From Anastatus disparis (taxonomy: Eukaryota > Arthropoda > Insecta > Hymenoptera > Eupelmidae), in the NCBI GenBank assembly GCA_017163975.1, contig JAFFSR010000230.1, positions 472,501 to 536,500 on the forward strand: 64,000 nucleotides of DNA, in the 5' to 3' direction. A program made the translations under genes and the position numbers. Below are positions 55,222 to 64,000 of this stretch, piece by piece (the stretch's first letter is position 1; each line of letters opens with the position of its first letter). Under the pieces are notes generated by a model, which had not been told where the DNA came from, searched no databases, and saw nothing but the letters and a program-made list of their open reading frames with translations.

Positions 55222-57795
55222 TTAATTAGACTTATAACCGTATGGATAGCTAATCTCGTTATTCACGAATCGTCTCTTTGAGTACACGGGCTCGCATATT
55301 TTACATTCAGGCTGTGTTATAAAATCGTGAAACCGTGTGCGTCTAATAGCGTCATAGTTTACAAAAAGTGGCGGTATTTTACCAGTAATAAGATCTCGTA
55401 TAGAATTAAAGTTTATTTTCTGACTCACCGACGAATTAAGTCTTATACCCTTGATTTTGCAAACACATCCTTCAACGCCATCTGGTGTCAAATATTTATA
55501 GGCGTAAAATTTGGGTCCTCCAGAGACGAATGATGTGATGCTTGTGCCAAGACCATAACAGGCCAATTCGTCGGTCAAGTCACCCAAGAACGGCCCTGTT
55601 TTCGCATCGTACTCACCCTCGCGACTTACATACACAATAGAGTCTGTATCGTAATACAATACACGTTCACCCAGTGGTTGCAATTCTTCGTAAAGTTTTA
55701 AACGCGCCAAGGCTGTGGTATAAGCGGCTACGACAACGTTACACAATGGTGATGGCTCAACAGCTGATTCTTTGTTGTGCCAACTTATATAAATTGTCGT
55801 CTCATTGATCGGTAAAATTGAGTCGACCTCGGTCTCGACACTGCAGAGTAACTCAAACAATCTTTGTGGATCATCTATCACTTCAGTCTTTGGCATATTC
55901 TCTCGTTGACCAAATTTACCCCACAATGAATTTAAACAGAGTTTTGCTACAGATCTCAGACCAGCGTTATATTTTATTCGAGTTTTGTCTAATTTAATGC
56001 CCTCTTGTTGCACAAATTCCTCAATATATCGAGCAATCGCGTTTTCATCACCGTCAGCACATTCCAAAGGGTAACCCGACGCATAAGTTTTCTCAGCGAA
56101 AAATTTATCGATATAAGTTGGAAATAGACCACCCTGACCCGTGGCCTTGTTGTACTGAGTAATTTTATAAGACCATATTTCAAATATTTTTCTGATGATA
56201 TAACCCATCTGAACAGCTATTTTTAACTCGTCAGCAACCCACGTGCCGATAAAAACTCGATCATCAGGATTTTCATGGTCACAATCTGCGGTATACATTG
56301 ATTCGGCACACGTTCGACACAGCGGAAACAAAAGCTTATTATGCATTTTAACGGGTAGTACAGCATGGTATATATTTCGCGGCGGCAATACTTCGCATTT
56401 AATAAGACCTTCAACGTGACTTATATTATTTGTTTGACCCACCAGAGAGCGACACTCATCTTCATCCACGTAAAGAGTAGGATGACCAACGGGATATCGA
56501 CCGTATTTACAGATATATGGATATAATGAACACACGTCTACGTATTTTATTTTCTCACCCTTTTTTGCATCGTAAATTTTGACTATATTACCCGTACGAC
56601 CACCGAAAAATGCTTCTCGAGGATTCAACGGTTCATGCCAATTTCGTGTTTTATTATCGATATACGTCTTCATAATTTCATTCTGTGAGTACTCATGATC
56701 AAAATCACATTCCCACTTTTCTATTAGTTGATAGCCGTGGCTTCTTATCTTTTCGGATATTCGCGCGGTTCTCTCGAAACGTTCGTCCATATTTTCACCA
56801 TTTACGAGGCGTGAGTCACGGTTCACTGTGTAACACCATACACAGCCATGCCAATAACACCCGTGGAATTGTAAAACAATTTTCGTACCGTTTTCAAGTT
56901 CGCAGTATCCATCCACTAGAGGGCCCTCGGGAAGTCTCTTTTCTCGAGCTCGGACAGTATACCGAATTTGATGATTCAGCACATTTTCCATCCAACACAG
57001 CCACCGCATCGCCTTCATAGACTGCTTGTTTGCTTGTCTATAACCACCCTGAGGTATGATTCCTATAGTGTCTTTTTGTAAAAAATTTTTTCTATATACA
57101 CGCATACAAGATGATGCGATGGTGGCGCACTCTACGAATGGATCCGTATTACCACATTCTATGAAGGTTTTGCGAAAGGCCAAGCATGCTAATCGTAAAA
57201 TTTTTACATCTTGTCTACAGTATTTTATAATCTCATTTTTAAAATTAAATATATAATTTTCATTTTTTTTTTCATTATACCACTGTATAAATTCTCGTCG
57301 CTCATCGACCTTCATCGAATCTGGTGAAAAAGACCACACAGGTGGAATTTCTCCAACGTAATTTTGATTCTCTGGTGTGTTAAACAAATGAGGAAACGTA
57401 CCTTTCTCGATATTAGCAAGACCGTAAGCTTTTGGTAGTGCAGCTAAACTCATGTGTAAGTAATTTAAGCTATCTATGAATTTAACGGTTGAAATTTCCA
57501 TTATGATTATTTTTGACCCGTTTAAAATTACATCTGGCTTATCTCTAAGATCTGTACGTTCTGTCAAATGCTTGAGAATAAATTGCGCATCAAAACCCTG
57601 TGCATTGTGGGCTATACAAATAATTTGCTTGAAACTTTTTCTTGTTGCTAAGGCCAAATCAACTAGCTGTTTTACAGGGTCGATTTCAAACACGTATTCG
57701 CGTATACCACATATTTCGCAAGAATTTGTTATATTTTCATCATCCAAACAATAATTACATACTTGTTGTACAACACACAAGTTTGGTACATGCAA
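55222..57795 (-). CDS. Protein-primed DNA polymerase B, exonuclease and polymerase part
   Basis: 857-codon open frame. Exonuclease region with HNAQGFD (residues 63-69) and YCRQDV (192-197). Motif A DVCSLYP (420-426), motif B with Lys618 and NSLWG (622-626), motif C YDTDS (715-719), all intact. An N-terminal CxxC pair (residues 13-30) and C-terminal ITQPECKICEPVYSKRR. It replicates linear viral DNA from terminal proteins. The ExoI (Asp-x-Glu) motif is not in this frame: it lies at about 57845-57880 in a third frame, between two frameshifts that separate this part from 57812-59152. So the polymerase gene is broken although its catalytic core is open. Confidence 0.95.
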   Translation of the reverse strand: MHVPNLCVVQQVCNYCLDDENITNSCEICGIREYVFEIDPVKQLVDLALATRKSFKQIICIAHNAQGFDAQFILKHLTERTDLRDKPDVILNGSKIIIMEISTVKFIDSLNYLHMSLAALPKAYGLANIEKGTFPHLFNTPENQNYVGEIPPVWSFSPDSMKVDERREFIQWYNEKKNENYIFNFKNEIIKYCRQDVKILRLACLAFRKTFIECGNTDPFVECATIASSCMRVYRKNFLQKDTIGIIPQGGYRQANKQSMKAMRWLCWMENVLNHQIRYTVRAREKRLPEGPLVDGYCELENGTKIVLQFHGCYWHGCVWCYTVNRDSRLVNGENMDERFERTARISEKIRSHGYQLIEKWECDFDHEYSQNEIMKTYIDNKTRNWHEPLNPREAFFGGRTGNIVKIYDAKKGEKIKYVDVCSLYPYICKYGRYPVGHPTLYVDEDECRSLVGQTNNISHVEGLIKCEVLPPRNIYHAVLPVKMHNKLLFPLCRTCAESMYTADCDHENPDDRVFIGTWVADELKIAVQMGYIIRKIFEIWSYKITQYNKATGQGGLFPTYIDKFFAEKTYASGYPLECADGDENAIARYIEEFVQQEGIKLDKTRIKYNAGLRSVAKLCLNSLWGKFGQRENMPKTEVIDDPQRLFELLCSVETEVDSILPINETTIYISWHNKESAVEPSPLCNVVVAAYTTALARLKLYEELQPLGERVLYYDTDSIVYVSREGEYDAKTGPFLGDLTDELACYGLGTSITSFVSGGPKFYAYKYLTPDGVEGCVCKIKGIRLNSSVSQKINFNSIRDLITGKIPPLFVNYDAIRRTRFHDFITQPECKICEPVYSKRRFVNNEISYPYGYKSN

Positions 57796-57811
57796 ACTTA
57801 TTTTTTCACCA

Positions 57812-59152
57812 TCAGCACCGAGATAATTTCCGATTGTTGAGTCTCAAAATCATAAAATAAATAAAGTATATTCTTTTTATTGGTTGCAAATCCTTTTTGC
57901 TGATAAAGGGTTGCATGTAACAAAGGTGTTCTATCGGCATTTTACGATTACATATTTTGCAAAATATCGTATTACAATTATGTGGATCTTTATCGCACAT
58001 TCGAACTGTTTTACTGCACAAACGACAAATTTTTATGCTCTCGCATACCGACCGAAAATTATCGAAAGATTTTGAGATTTTATGATTTTCCAGACAAACA
58101 TTACCGTAAAAATCTCTAGTGCATTGAATACATTTTATTTTTTCCTGATTTATATCGCAAGGGGGACTCTGAAAACATTTACAACATTTTTGTGGACATT
58201 TATGATTTTTTTGATGACTAAACTTTTTATTACAAGGTATGCAGTAGCCACGGCTGCCAGCTGCTGCGAGTAAATTTAAAATTGGCTGGTAATGATTAGA
58301 ATTTTCGTAATACATTATATTTAAGGTATGTCTAACTACATTACCAACATCGTGTACAAAACGTGCACCATCGTAAAGTGGTTTATAGCCTCGAGCAAAG
58401 TTTTGAAAAGAATAAACAACTATTGCAGCGCCGAAAAGCGCATAATATTCTTGAAATAATTTTATTTCTTCGATACCACAGCCTGTTTTGGGTATCGTAA
58501 CTCTCGCAGCTTTGACAAGTTTCAACGCTTGCACTTTCTGATATTGTGCTGTGTGGTGTCTTATTCTATTCCACCTGTCATGGTGAATACCACTGCGCAT
58601 CTGACCACGTATAGCATATACATGAGCAGCGACTAGCGAGCGTGGAAGGCAAAGATTGTCGGTATTTTGAATATTTAGAATGGATTTCTTGAAAACTGAT
58701 TCGCTAGTGAGTGATACCCGACCGCGTCCCTCTGGTTTAGAAACAATGCTGACTTTCACGTTTAAAACATCATCGATTTCAAAATTGTCATTACTCTGTG
58801 CTACAGAAGCTAATAACTCGAGTAGATCTGTCGGTGAAAAATCACGAACCAGTCTAAAAGAAATCCATAAAGAACCGTGAACAAATCGGTCAGAGTTTAT
58901 AGTTATACCGATATAATCTGAAGGTCGCGCATTTTCACACACATGACGATATAAATCATTTATTGCTGCCTCAAACCACGTATACACATTCGCATTAGGT
59001 GGTGGGGGCAATATTGACACTCTTAATTGTCTACCTTGTAACTTAAATTGGCGGTAATATCGTGATGATTCTTCATGAATCGTAATGTGGTTCTGAGTAG
59101 TAGTAGTACCACCTCCCTGTTGAAGATATTTGTCTACAATATGATATACCAA
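57812..59152 (-). pseudogene. PolB N-terminal part: OTU-like domain and Cys-rich region
   Basis: 446-codon open frame without an ATG near its beginning, which suggests that the true start lies in an upstream exon. Residues 165-168 (DNLC) and His287 (NHYQP) are placed like the Asp/Cys and His of an OTU-type protease. Then GSRGYCIPCNKKFSHQKNHKC opens a zinc-rich region (about 299-425) ending in HLCYMQPF. The frame is lost near 57880 just before ExoI. A candidate splice acceptor ATATTGTAG lies at about 59134-59142. In other Polintons this region precedes the polymerase in one protein. Confidence 0.8.
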
Positions 59153-59191
59153 AATTACGTGAAAATGTATGATTTATAAATTTACGCTTAA

Positions 59192-59695
59192 GGAGATGTA
59201 AAACGGACACCACCCCTGCTTTCATGAATTTGACTTATTTTTTCATTATATTGCAAAACTTGAGGAAAAGAAATGCTTTAGCTTGTAGTATTTACCATAA
59301 AGATCATTCAGTTAAATTTTCAAATAAATTCATTCATTAGTTTTAAAAATTTTAGTGTTCCAATATTTATATATGGTCAATGTCCCAATCGCTACTCACG
59401 AACCTATTACTAGCTACTCATTGTTAAAAATTTTTTGGTATCTAAATAACATTGTGCGGTTAGTAATAGGTTCGTGAGTAGCGATTGGGACATTGACCAT
59501 ATTAAAATTTTTAAATTATGTACAAGAAATTTAAAATTCTGAGAAATTAATAAATGAATTTATTTTAAAATTTAATTGAATAATCTTTATGGTACATATT
59601 ACAAACTAAAGCATTTATTTTCTTAAAAATTTGCAATAAAATAAAAAGATAGTAAATATTTATGAGTATAGGTGTAGTGTCCATTTTACATCTCC
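59192..59695. mobile_element. 504-bp palindromic TTAA MITE
   Basis: Ends GGAGATGTAAAACGGACACC and complement of GGAGATGTAAAATGGACACT, flanked by TTAA (59188-59191, 59696-59699). The inner arms GGTCAATGTCCCAATCGCTA are a perfect inverted pair around a ~90-bp loop near 59370-59500. It lies between the second exon and the PolB N-terminal frame, so it either sits in an intron or cuts the gene. Confidence 0.85.
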
Positions 59696-59699
59696 TTAA

Positions 59700-60605
59700 A
59701 CCAACCTGTATTCTCTCTGTACCTGGTGATTCAGATGAAATCATCGTATTAAGTGTATTCTGCTCGTTATTATTGATCGCCATTGATGACTGTCTCTCAT
59801 CATCACCCCACCAAGAGCAACCAGGCATTGGTTCAAAAGGTGGTGGCGCTGCTGTATTATTATTTACCCCCTCCACCGCAAAGTTTGGGGTAGTTTCAGA
59901 GACATTTATGACTTCTCTTACCTCTTCGGGGGGTGGTAGTAGCACAAGATCTCTCGAATCAGATACATCTTCTTCTTCGGTCAGAAGCCTTATCAACAGT
60001 TCATCCCCACTACTGTCCTCCATCATATTTTGCAGGTCTGTAAAATTTATGTAAAATCTGTTTAGTTGCACTATTTTTAACAAAAAAGTCTTATCCCGCG
60101 AAATTCTGTGATCATAAACAATAAGTTTATTGGTTATTGATTATTGATCCGAAACTGATATTTTCTTGCAAATCATGTTTTCAGATTTATTATTTTATTC
60201 ACAACAAAAAAGTATTTTATAGCGAAATTCTACGATCGTAAAGAAAAAAGATACAAGCTTTTAAACGGTAAAAGAAATTATGAATAACTTACCTTTAATA
60301 ACACGGTGATGTAACATGAGAAGCCTGACTTGTGACGCATCTTGCATCCCTCTGCTTTTAATACAACGACCAGCAATGTCAAGTATTTCATTATCGTTAA
60401 AAATACCTCGCTTAAACATATAAGCTAAGGTACGTAGTCCGCAAAGTCCTAAGATAAATTTAATTTTTTTTAATAATTCATTATTGGCGCAAATATTTAG
60501 ACTTTTGCGCCATGAATTATTGCAAAATAATTTTATTTGCGGCTCTCGAACTAATGCTATATTAACAATATTTATCAAGACTTTAAGTAAATTTTTTCTA
60601 ACCAT
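59700..60605 (-). CDS. Two-exon acidic 5' reading frame (possible PolB N-terminus or separate early gene)
   Basis: Exon 1 60605-60293: ATG, helical and basic, start MVRKNLLKVLINIVNIAL, containing CGLRTLAYMFKRGIF. Donor AAAG|GTAAGT, 255-bp intron (60038-60292), acceptor TTTTACAG|AC. Exon 2 from 60037 continues in frame: strongly acidic (MMEDSSGDELLIRLLTEEED), Pro-rich, ending ESPGTERIQVG at the MITE. A weak donor G|GTTTAA at about 59700 joined to the acceptor near 59134 would fuse it in frame to the PolB N-terminus. Otherwise it is a separate small gene whose end was replaced by the MITE. No family recognised. Confidence 0.55.
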
Positions 60606-60676
60606 CTTACTTCGTGTTGATCTTCTTCTCTGGAACGTTGAACTTTAACTGTTAATCAGACCTGTCAATCTTCGCG

Positions 60677-60684
60677 TATTTATA
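60677..60684 (-). promoter_or_regulatory. TATA box upstream of the two-exon frame
   Basis: TATAAATA on the minus strand, about 75 nt upstream of the ATG at 60605, with ACAGT initiator-like sequence about 30 nt downstream. Confidence 0.5.
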
Positions 60685-61399
60685 GTACGATTTAGAAGTA
60701 GGAATGAGGGGTGACGAAGGGGTAGTATGTGCGCAACATTTAATATTTCAAGAATCATCTTAATTTGATATTTAAATCCGCCAACGCATGTAAAATAATG
60801 TCAGTTTGGCGCGAATCGTGGACCGGTGTGCATGTAAGTATAAATCAGAATGCATATAATTCACCATCATTTCGCTTATGAGTAGGCGGGAATTTTTTCA
60901 TGTAACGCGATCACACTTGGGCGTGTTCTATATCGTCCACCTAGCTAGTGTGTGTCTTAAGTAAAGAGGCGTTAATTGCTCAACCTAAATCATTCGTAGT
61001 GAAATAATTTGTATATATTTACATATATTCTGCATATAATTAATACTTATTTGCATATATGTATATATTTACATACATTCAGTATAAGTAGAATAACTAC
61101 ATAACATTTATTTAAATTATAATATATATATAGATATTGTAAAAGATATGAATGTTATGCTCTTCTACTTTCTGCTATCCTGATACTTTTTATTAATTTT
61201 TCGTAATAATCTCTTGTTTTTTTTTACATAAAAATTTGAATTTCAATGCATTTATCATTTGCATGTTATTTGCATATGGGTAACGCATTGCACGTTATTT
61301 GCATATAAACATTGTGTAAGTAATGTACTTACTCATTACCATGTATACTTTTATGACATTGTAGACCATATTCAGTTTAATATCCTGAGGTCTTATTAA

Positions 61400-61468
<69 letters not shown>

Positions 61469-61486
61469 GCATATATATATATATAC

Positions 61487-61526
<40 letters not shown>

Positions 61527-61530
<4 letters not shown>

Positions 61531-61660
61531 GTTCTTAGTTATATACGCAACTTGGGCGTATTAACAATGAATTTCAAAAATAACTAATCACAAGAGGAAG
61601 AATAGCTTTTATAATACCCTGATACTTTCTCTTATATTTATCATGAATTGTCGATATTTA
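61527..61660 (+). repeat. Dispersed repeat R1, copy C (partial)
   Basis: Begins GTTGTTCTTAGTTATATACG like copy B, then diverges after about 130 bp. Adjacent to (TA)n. Copies B and C are in direct orientation 275 bp apart. Confidence 0.65.
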
Positions 61661-61802
61661 TTGCGTGATGATTGATAATTTATCAATAACAATTTTTAAA
61701 TAATAAATATCTTTCAATATAATATATTCGATTTTGATAAATATTTATATTTACATATGATTTACATATGTATGTATGTGTGTATATATATATATATACA
61801 CA

Positions 61803-62035
61803 GTTGTTCTTAGTTATATACGCAACTTGGGCGTATGAACAATGAATGTCAAGAACAACTAATCGCAAGAGGTAGAATAGTTATACTTCTTCTTATGTTT
61901 TGGGCTCCTGATACTTTTTTATCATTTTTGTATCACTTTCTCTATATTTATTGATTCGATACCTTGGTAATGTAATGTAATGATAATAAATATATATTAT
62001 ATTTAAAATATAATAACCAATTTTAATGCATGGCT
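61803..62035 (+). repeat. Dispersed repeat R1, copy B (uninterrupted)
   Basis: Reverse complement of the 3430-3912 copy without the MITE. It starts after a TA microsatellite with GTTGTTCTTAGTTATATACG, and includes CTATATTTATTGATTCGATAC where copy A carries the insertion. Confidence 0.75.
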
Positions 62036-62069
62036 TATTTGTCCATCATTTGCATATCATCTGCATATG

Positions 62070-62122
<53 letters not shown>

Positions 62123-62182
62123 AATGTATATATTTTATACAGATTTTTGTTTACACGTGTATGTATAGACATACATATTAGA

Positions 62183-62216
<34 letters not shown>

Positions 62217-62798
62217 GCTTATATATACGCATATTTTTTATTTATTTTATAAAAATGGAATAGGGTAAAAAGAGAAAGAAAGAGAGAGAGAGAGAGAGAC
62301 ATTTCTCATTTGCTAAAATTTTAAGTTTTATAAAATAGCACCCGTACATACGTCTTGAGGAGATAGATTTCTTACGTTGAAATTTTAGATTTATAACGTC
62401 AGCACCCTAACATACGTCTTTTTCATAAAATTGATTGCAAAAGAGTCAGATTAACAATCTTAGCGTGAGAATGGTATGTGATTTTTTTATTAATTATGAT
62501 TATTTTAACTTTATTTTAAAATATGCTTCTCAAAATACACTTATTAATATTTTCCTGCAAAAGAGTATCAAGTTGCTATTCGTAGTGTGGGAATGGTATG
62601 TAATATTTTTATTTTCGGTGGGGGAGAGTTAGGCTATTAAGGGTAAAGATTCGGCTTCACTGTCAGTCTCCATCGAAACTCCGGGCAGAAAGGTTGTTCT
62701 ACAATGTGAGTCTACGTCGGGATGTGCTTCCAACAATGATCAGCTGGTATAAAATTTTTAAATTCCAAATATTGTGTATTTATTTTGTGTGTGTGTGT

Positions 62799-62849
<51 letters not shown>

Positions 62850-62933
62850 CGTATGCGTGTGAGTATGTGTGTTTGTGCGTGTGCGTGTGTGTGTGAGCGT
62901 GCATTTATTTCTTGGGGCACCAATGTTCCGTCT

Positions 62934-63043
62934 CAACAACCCCTACTTCGCCTTCTCAGAGGTCATTGACCTAGTGGTCAGTAACCTTTGAGGTGGTGGA
63001 GTGGGGGTTTGTTGTGACGGTCCATGGTGCCCCTATAACTACT
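62934..63043 (-). repeat. Polinton right terminal inverted repeat
   Basis: Reverse complement of 45797-45906. The outer block 63015-63033 and the sequence at 62916-62934 are inverted copies of each other (GGGGCACCA...), so the terminus can also fold into a ~120-nt hairpin. Confidence 0.9.
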
Positions 63044-63049
63044 TACGAC

Positions 63050-63673
63050 TAATAAATATAAATTAAAATATTTAAATGTGTTTTTTGATACAAAATAATT
63101 ATTGAAATTTAAATTTATTAATTTATCATTAATTTTACTAATTTTTCATTCATTTCTTTCAATATTTATTTAAATTCACTATAAAATTTTTAAATTTTAT
63201 GCAGTATTTATTGTTTGTCAGTAGTTTGTTTTCAAATGTTGCGGAAAATGAGTACAGAAAATTGACAGATAGGTTAGAGAAAAAGAAAAGAACGCGCGAG
63301 TTGCAATGTTGCCGATACAAGACGAATTGAAACAATTCGCAAAAAATACGTATCTTCCCATGCACTTTGCTCACGAACTAAACACAACAACAAAAATTTT
63401 GAAGTATCAAAATTTTCGTCAGATAATCTTCTTTTAATAAATGAAAAATCGAATAATTCTAACATACGGTTATAAAATAGTCGTCATAAACAACTTCAAA
63501 AAGATGGCATAACGAATGGTGCCCTATCTCTACTATGTTAAAAACCGAAACTTTAAAGTGCGATAAAAATCAAACCAGACACAAGAAATGACTGAAATTT
63601 ACACAGAAGATGTATAAAGACATTATAAAACCATGAGCCAAATTTGAAACAAAACTAACATAAACTGTTTACG
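63050..63673. other. 3' non-coding part of the interrupted TTAA transposon
   Basis: AT-rich DNA between the Polinton target duplication and the right terminal repeat at 63674-63686. No frame of interest. It was continuous with 45668-45796 before the Polinton inserted. Confidence 0.6.
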
Positions 63674-63690
63674 CGATAGAAATACCTTAA

Positions 63691-64000
63691 GAGGCGGTCG
63701 GAACCAAATCGGTGACTTAGTTCGGTGCTTGCAATAAATGCTTATAATAATTTATTTATTTATTAATATGGTAAAAATATAGTCATTTCCTCTAGTCATG
63801 TATATAAAGAATAATTTAAAATAGTTAAAGCCACAAAAATATACAAAATATTGTTATAAAGCGAAAAATGCCACCTAAAAATCGACACGACAGTTTTTTG
63901 CATGCAGTATATGTCAAGTCAGTTTGATATTTGTAATAAATGCTTATAATAATTTATTTACTCATTCATATGGTAAAAATATAGTCATTTCCTCTAGTCA
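63691..64000. repeat. Start of another repeat with ~203-bp tandem unit
   Basis: It begins at a TTAA followed by GAGGCGGTCGG, much like the ends of the MITEs at 4452 and 5130. Two direct copies of AATAAATGCTTATAATAATT...TAGTCATTTCCTCTAGTCA are at about 63733-63800 and 63934-64000. The repeat runs off the window. Confidence 0.6.

Larger units (their letters stand above)
60690..62915. other. Gene-free, microsatellite-rich right end of the Polinton
   Basis: No coding potential. Contains (TA)n at about 61397-61530 and 62068-62120, (GA)n at 62190-62216 and 62274-62300, (GT)n at about 62787-62905, and two copies of repeat R1 (61527-61660 partial, 61803-62035). Peptides readable here are translated simple repeats. 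Confidence 0.7.
45797..63043 (-). mobile_element. Complete Polinton/Maverick (adintovirus-like) provirus
   Basis: 17,247 bp bounded by inverted termini AGTAGTTATAGGGGCACC, with a perfect 6-bp duplication TACGAC (45791-45796, 63044-63049). The 5'-AG...CT-3' ends and 6-bp duplication are the Polinton signature. The gene set (pPolB, integrase, A32-like ATPase, adenain-type protease, major and minor capsid, PLA2) is that of adintovirus-type Polintons. Genes occupy 46308-60605. The right ~2.3 kb is repeat-rich and gene-free. Confidence 0.95.
42239..63686 (+). mobile_element. TTAA transposon (Kolobok/Mutator-like) interrupted by the Polinton
   Basis: Left end GGTATTTCTATCG at 42239, right end CGATAGAAATACC at 63674-63686, each flanked by TTAA (42235-42238, 63687-63690). 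Removing the 17,247-bp Polinton and one TACGAC leaves about 4.2 kb, a normal size for an autonomous transposon. It encodes a Mutator-like DDE transposase and a DEDDh exonuclease domain. A TTAA duplication with a Mutator-type DDE fold fits the Kolobok superfamily; that placement is my inference. Confidence 0.7.

Noticed and set aside
61683..62939. Open frames with Ile-Tyr, Arg-Glu or Thr-His repeats
   Set aside because: These are translated (TA)n, (GA)n and (GT)n microsatellites.

Overview
The window looks like AT-rich insect nuclear DNA, most likely hymenopteran. That guess rests on the mix of mobile elements, very short GT-AG introns and arthropod-style TATA/initiator spacing; no host gene is available to confirm it. 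I recognise no host gene, tRNA, rRNA or CRISPR array. Almost everything that can be identified is mobile or virus-derived DNA, much of it nested.

The centrepiece is a complete Polinton/Maverick (adintovirus-like) provirus at 45797-63043 (17,247 bp). It has ~105-110 bp terminal inverted repeats starting AGTAGTTATA and ending in the complement, and a perfect 6-bp target duplication TACGAC (45791-45796 and 63044-63049). Reading along the minus strand from right to left it carries: a spliced 5' reading frame (60605-59700), protein-primed DNA polymerase B with an OTU-like N-terminal part, an A32/FtsK-type packaging ATPase, a basic small protein, a conserved 276-aa protein, a parvovirus-type phospholipase A2 protein, a retrovirus-like integrase with chromodomain, a penton-like minor capsid protein, a basic GLF-containing virion protein, a major capsid protein, an exonuclease-fold-like protein, an adenain-like protease and an unassigned protein. 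On the opposite strand, between ATPase and polymerase, is a 71-codon gene whose whole length looks like the PP1-binding core of PPP1R15/GADD34, with its own TATA box, initiator and 62-bp 5'UTR intron. Capsid, ATPase, integrase, PLA2 and PPP1R15-like frames are open. Polymerase, protease, the GLF protein and the leftmost gene carry frameshifts, so this copy is a recent but dead provirus.

The provirus sits inside a TTAA-flanked DNA transposon (42239-63686) that encodes a Mutator/Kolobok-like DDE transposase (degenerate, one intron) followed by a DEDDh exonuclease domain. A second, older Polinton of the same lineage lies at about 6540-15260 in the same orientation. It is riddled with insertions, has lost the capsid and ATPase genes, and shows active-site losses in PLA2 and PolB.

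Other regions, left to right: 221-3350 a decayed LINE; 3430-6360 dispersed repeats and palindromic MITEs; 15.3-19.4 kb mostly AT-rich non-coding DNA with a 131-bp tandem array and a mariner-type MITE; 19474-23642 and about 33650-37938 two related foldback elements carrying inverted copies of one unassigned gene in both arms; 24065-26933 a Penelope-like element with pseudo-LTRs, GIY-YIG domain and 13-bp target duplication; 28500-33650 a decayed Ty3/gypsy-like element with integrase and an OTU protease domain, broken by two independent insertions; 38-42.2 kb microsatellites and MITEs. A striking number of elements share TTAA target duplications.
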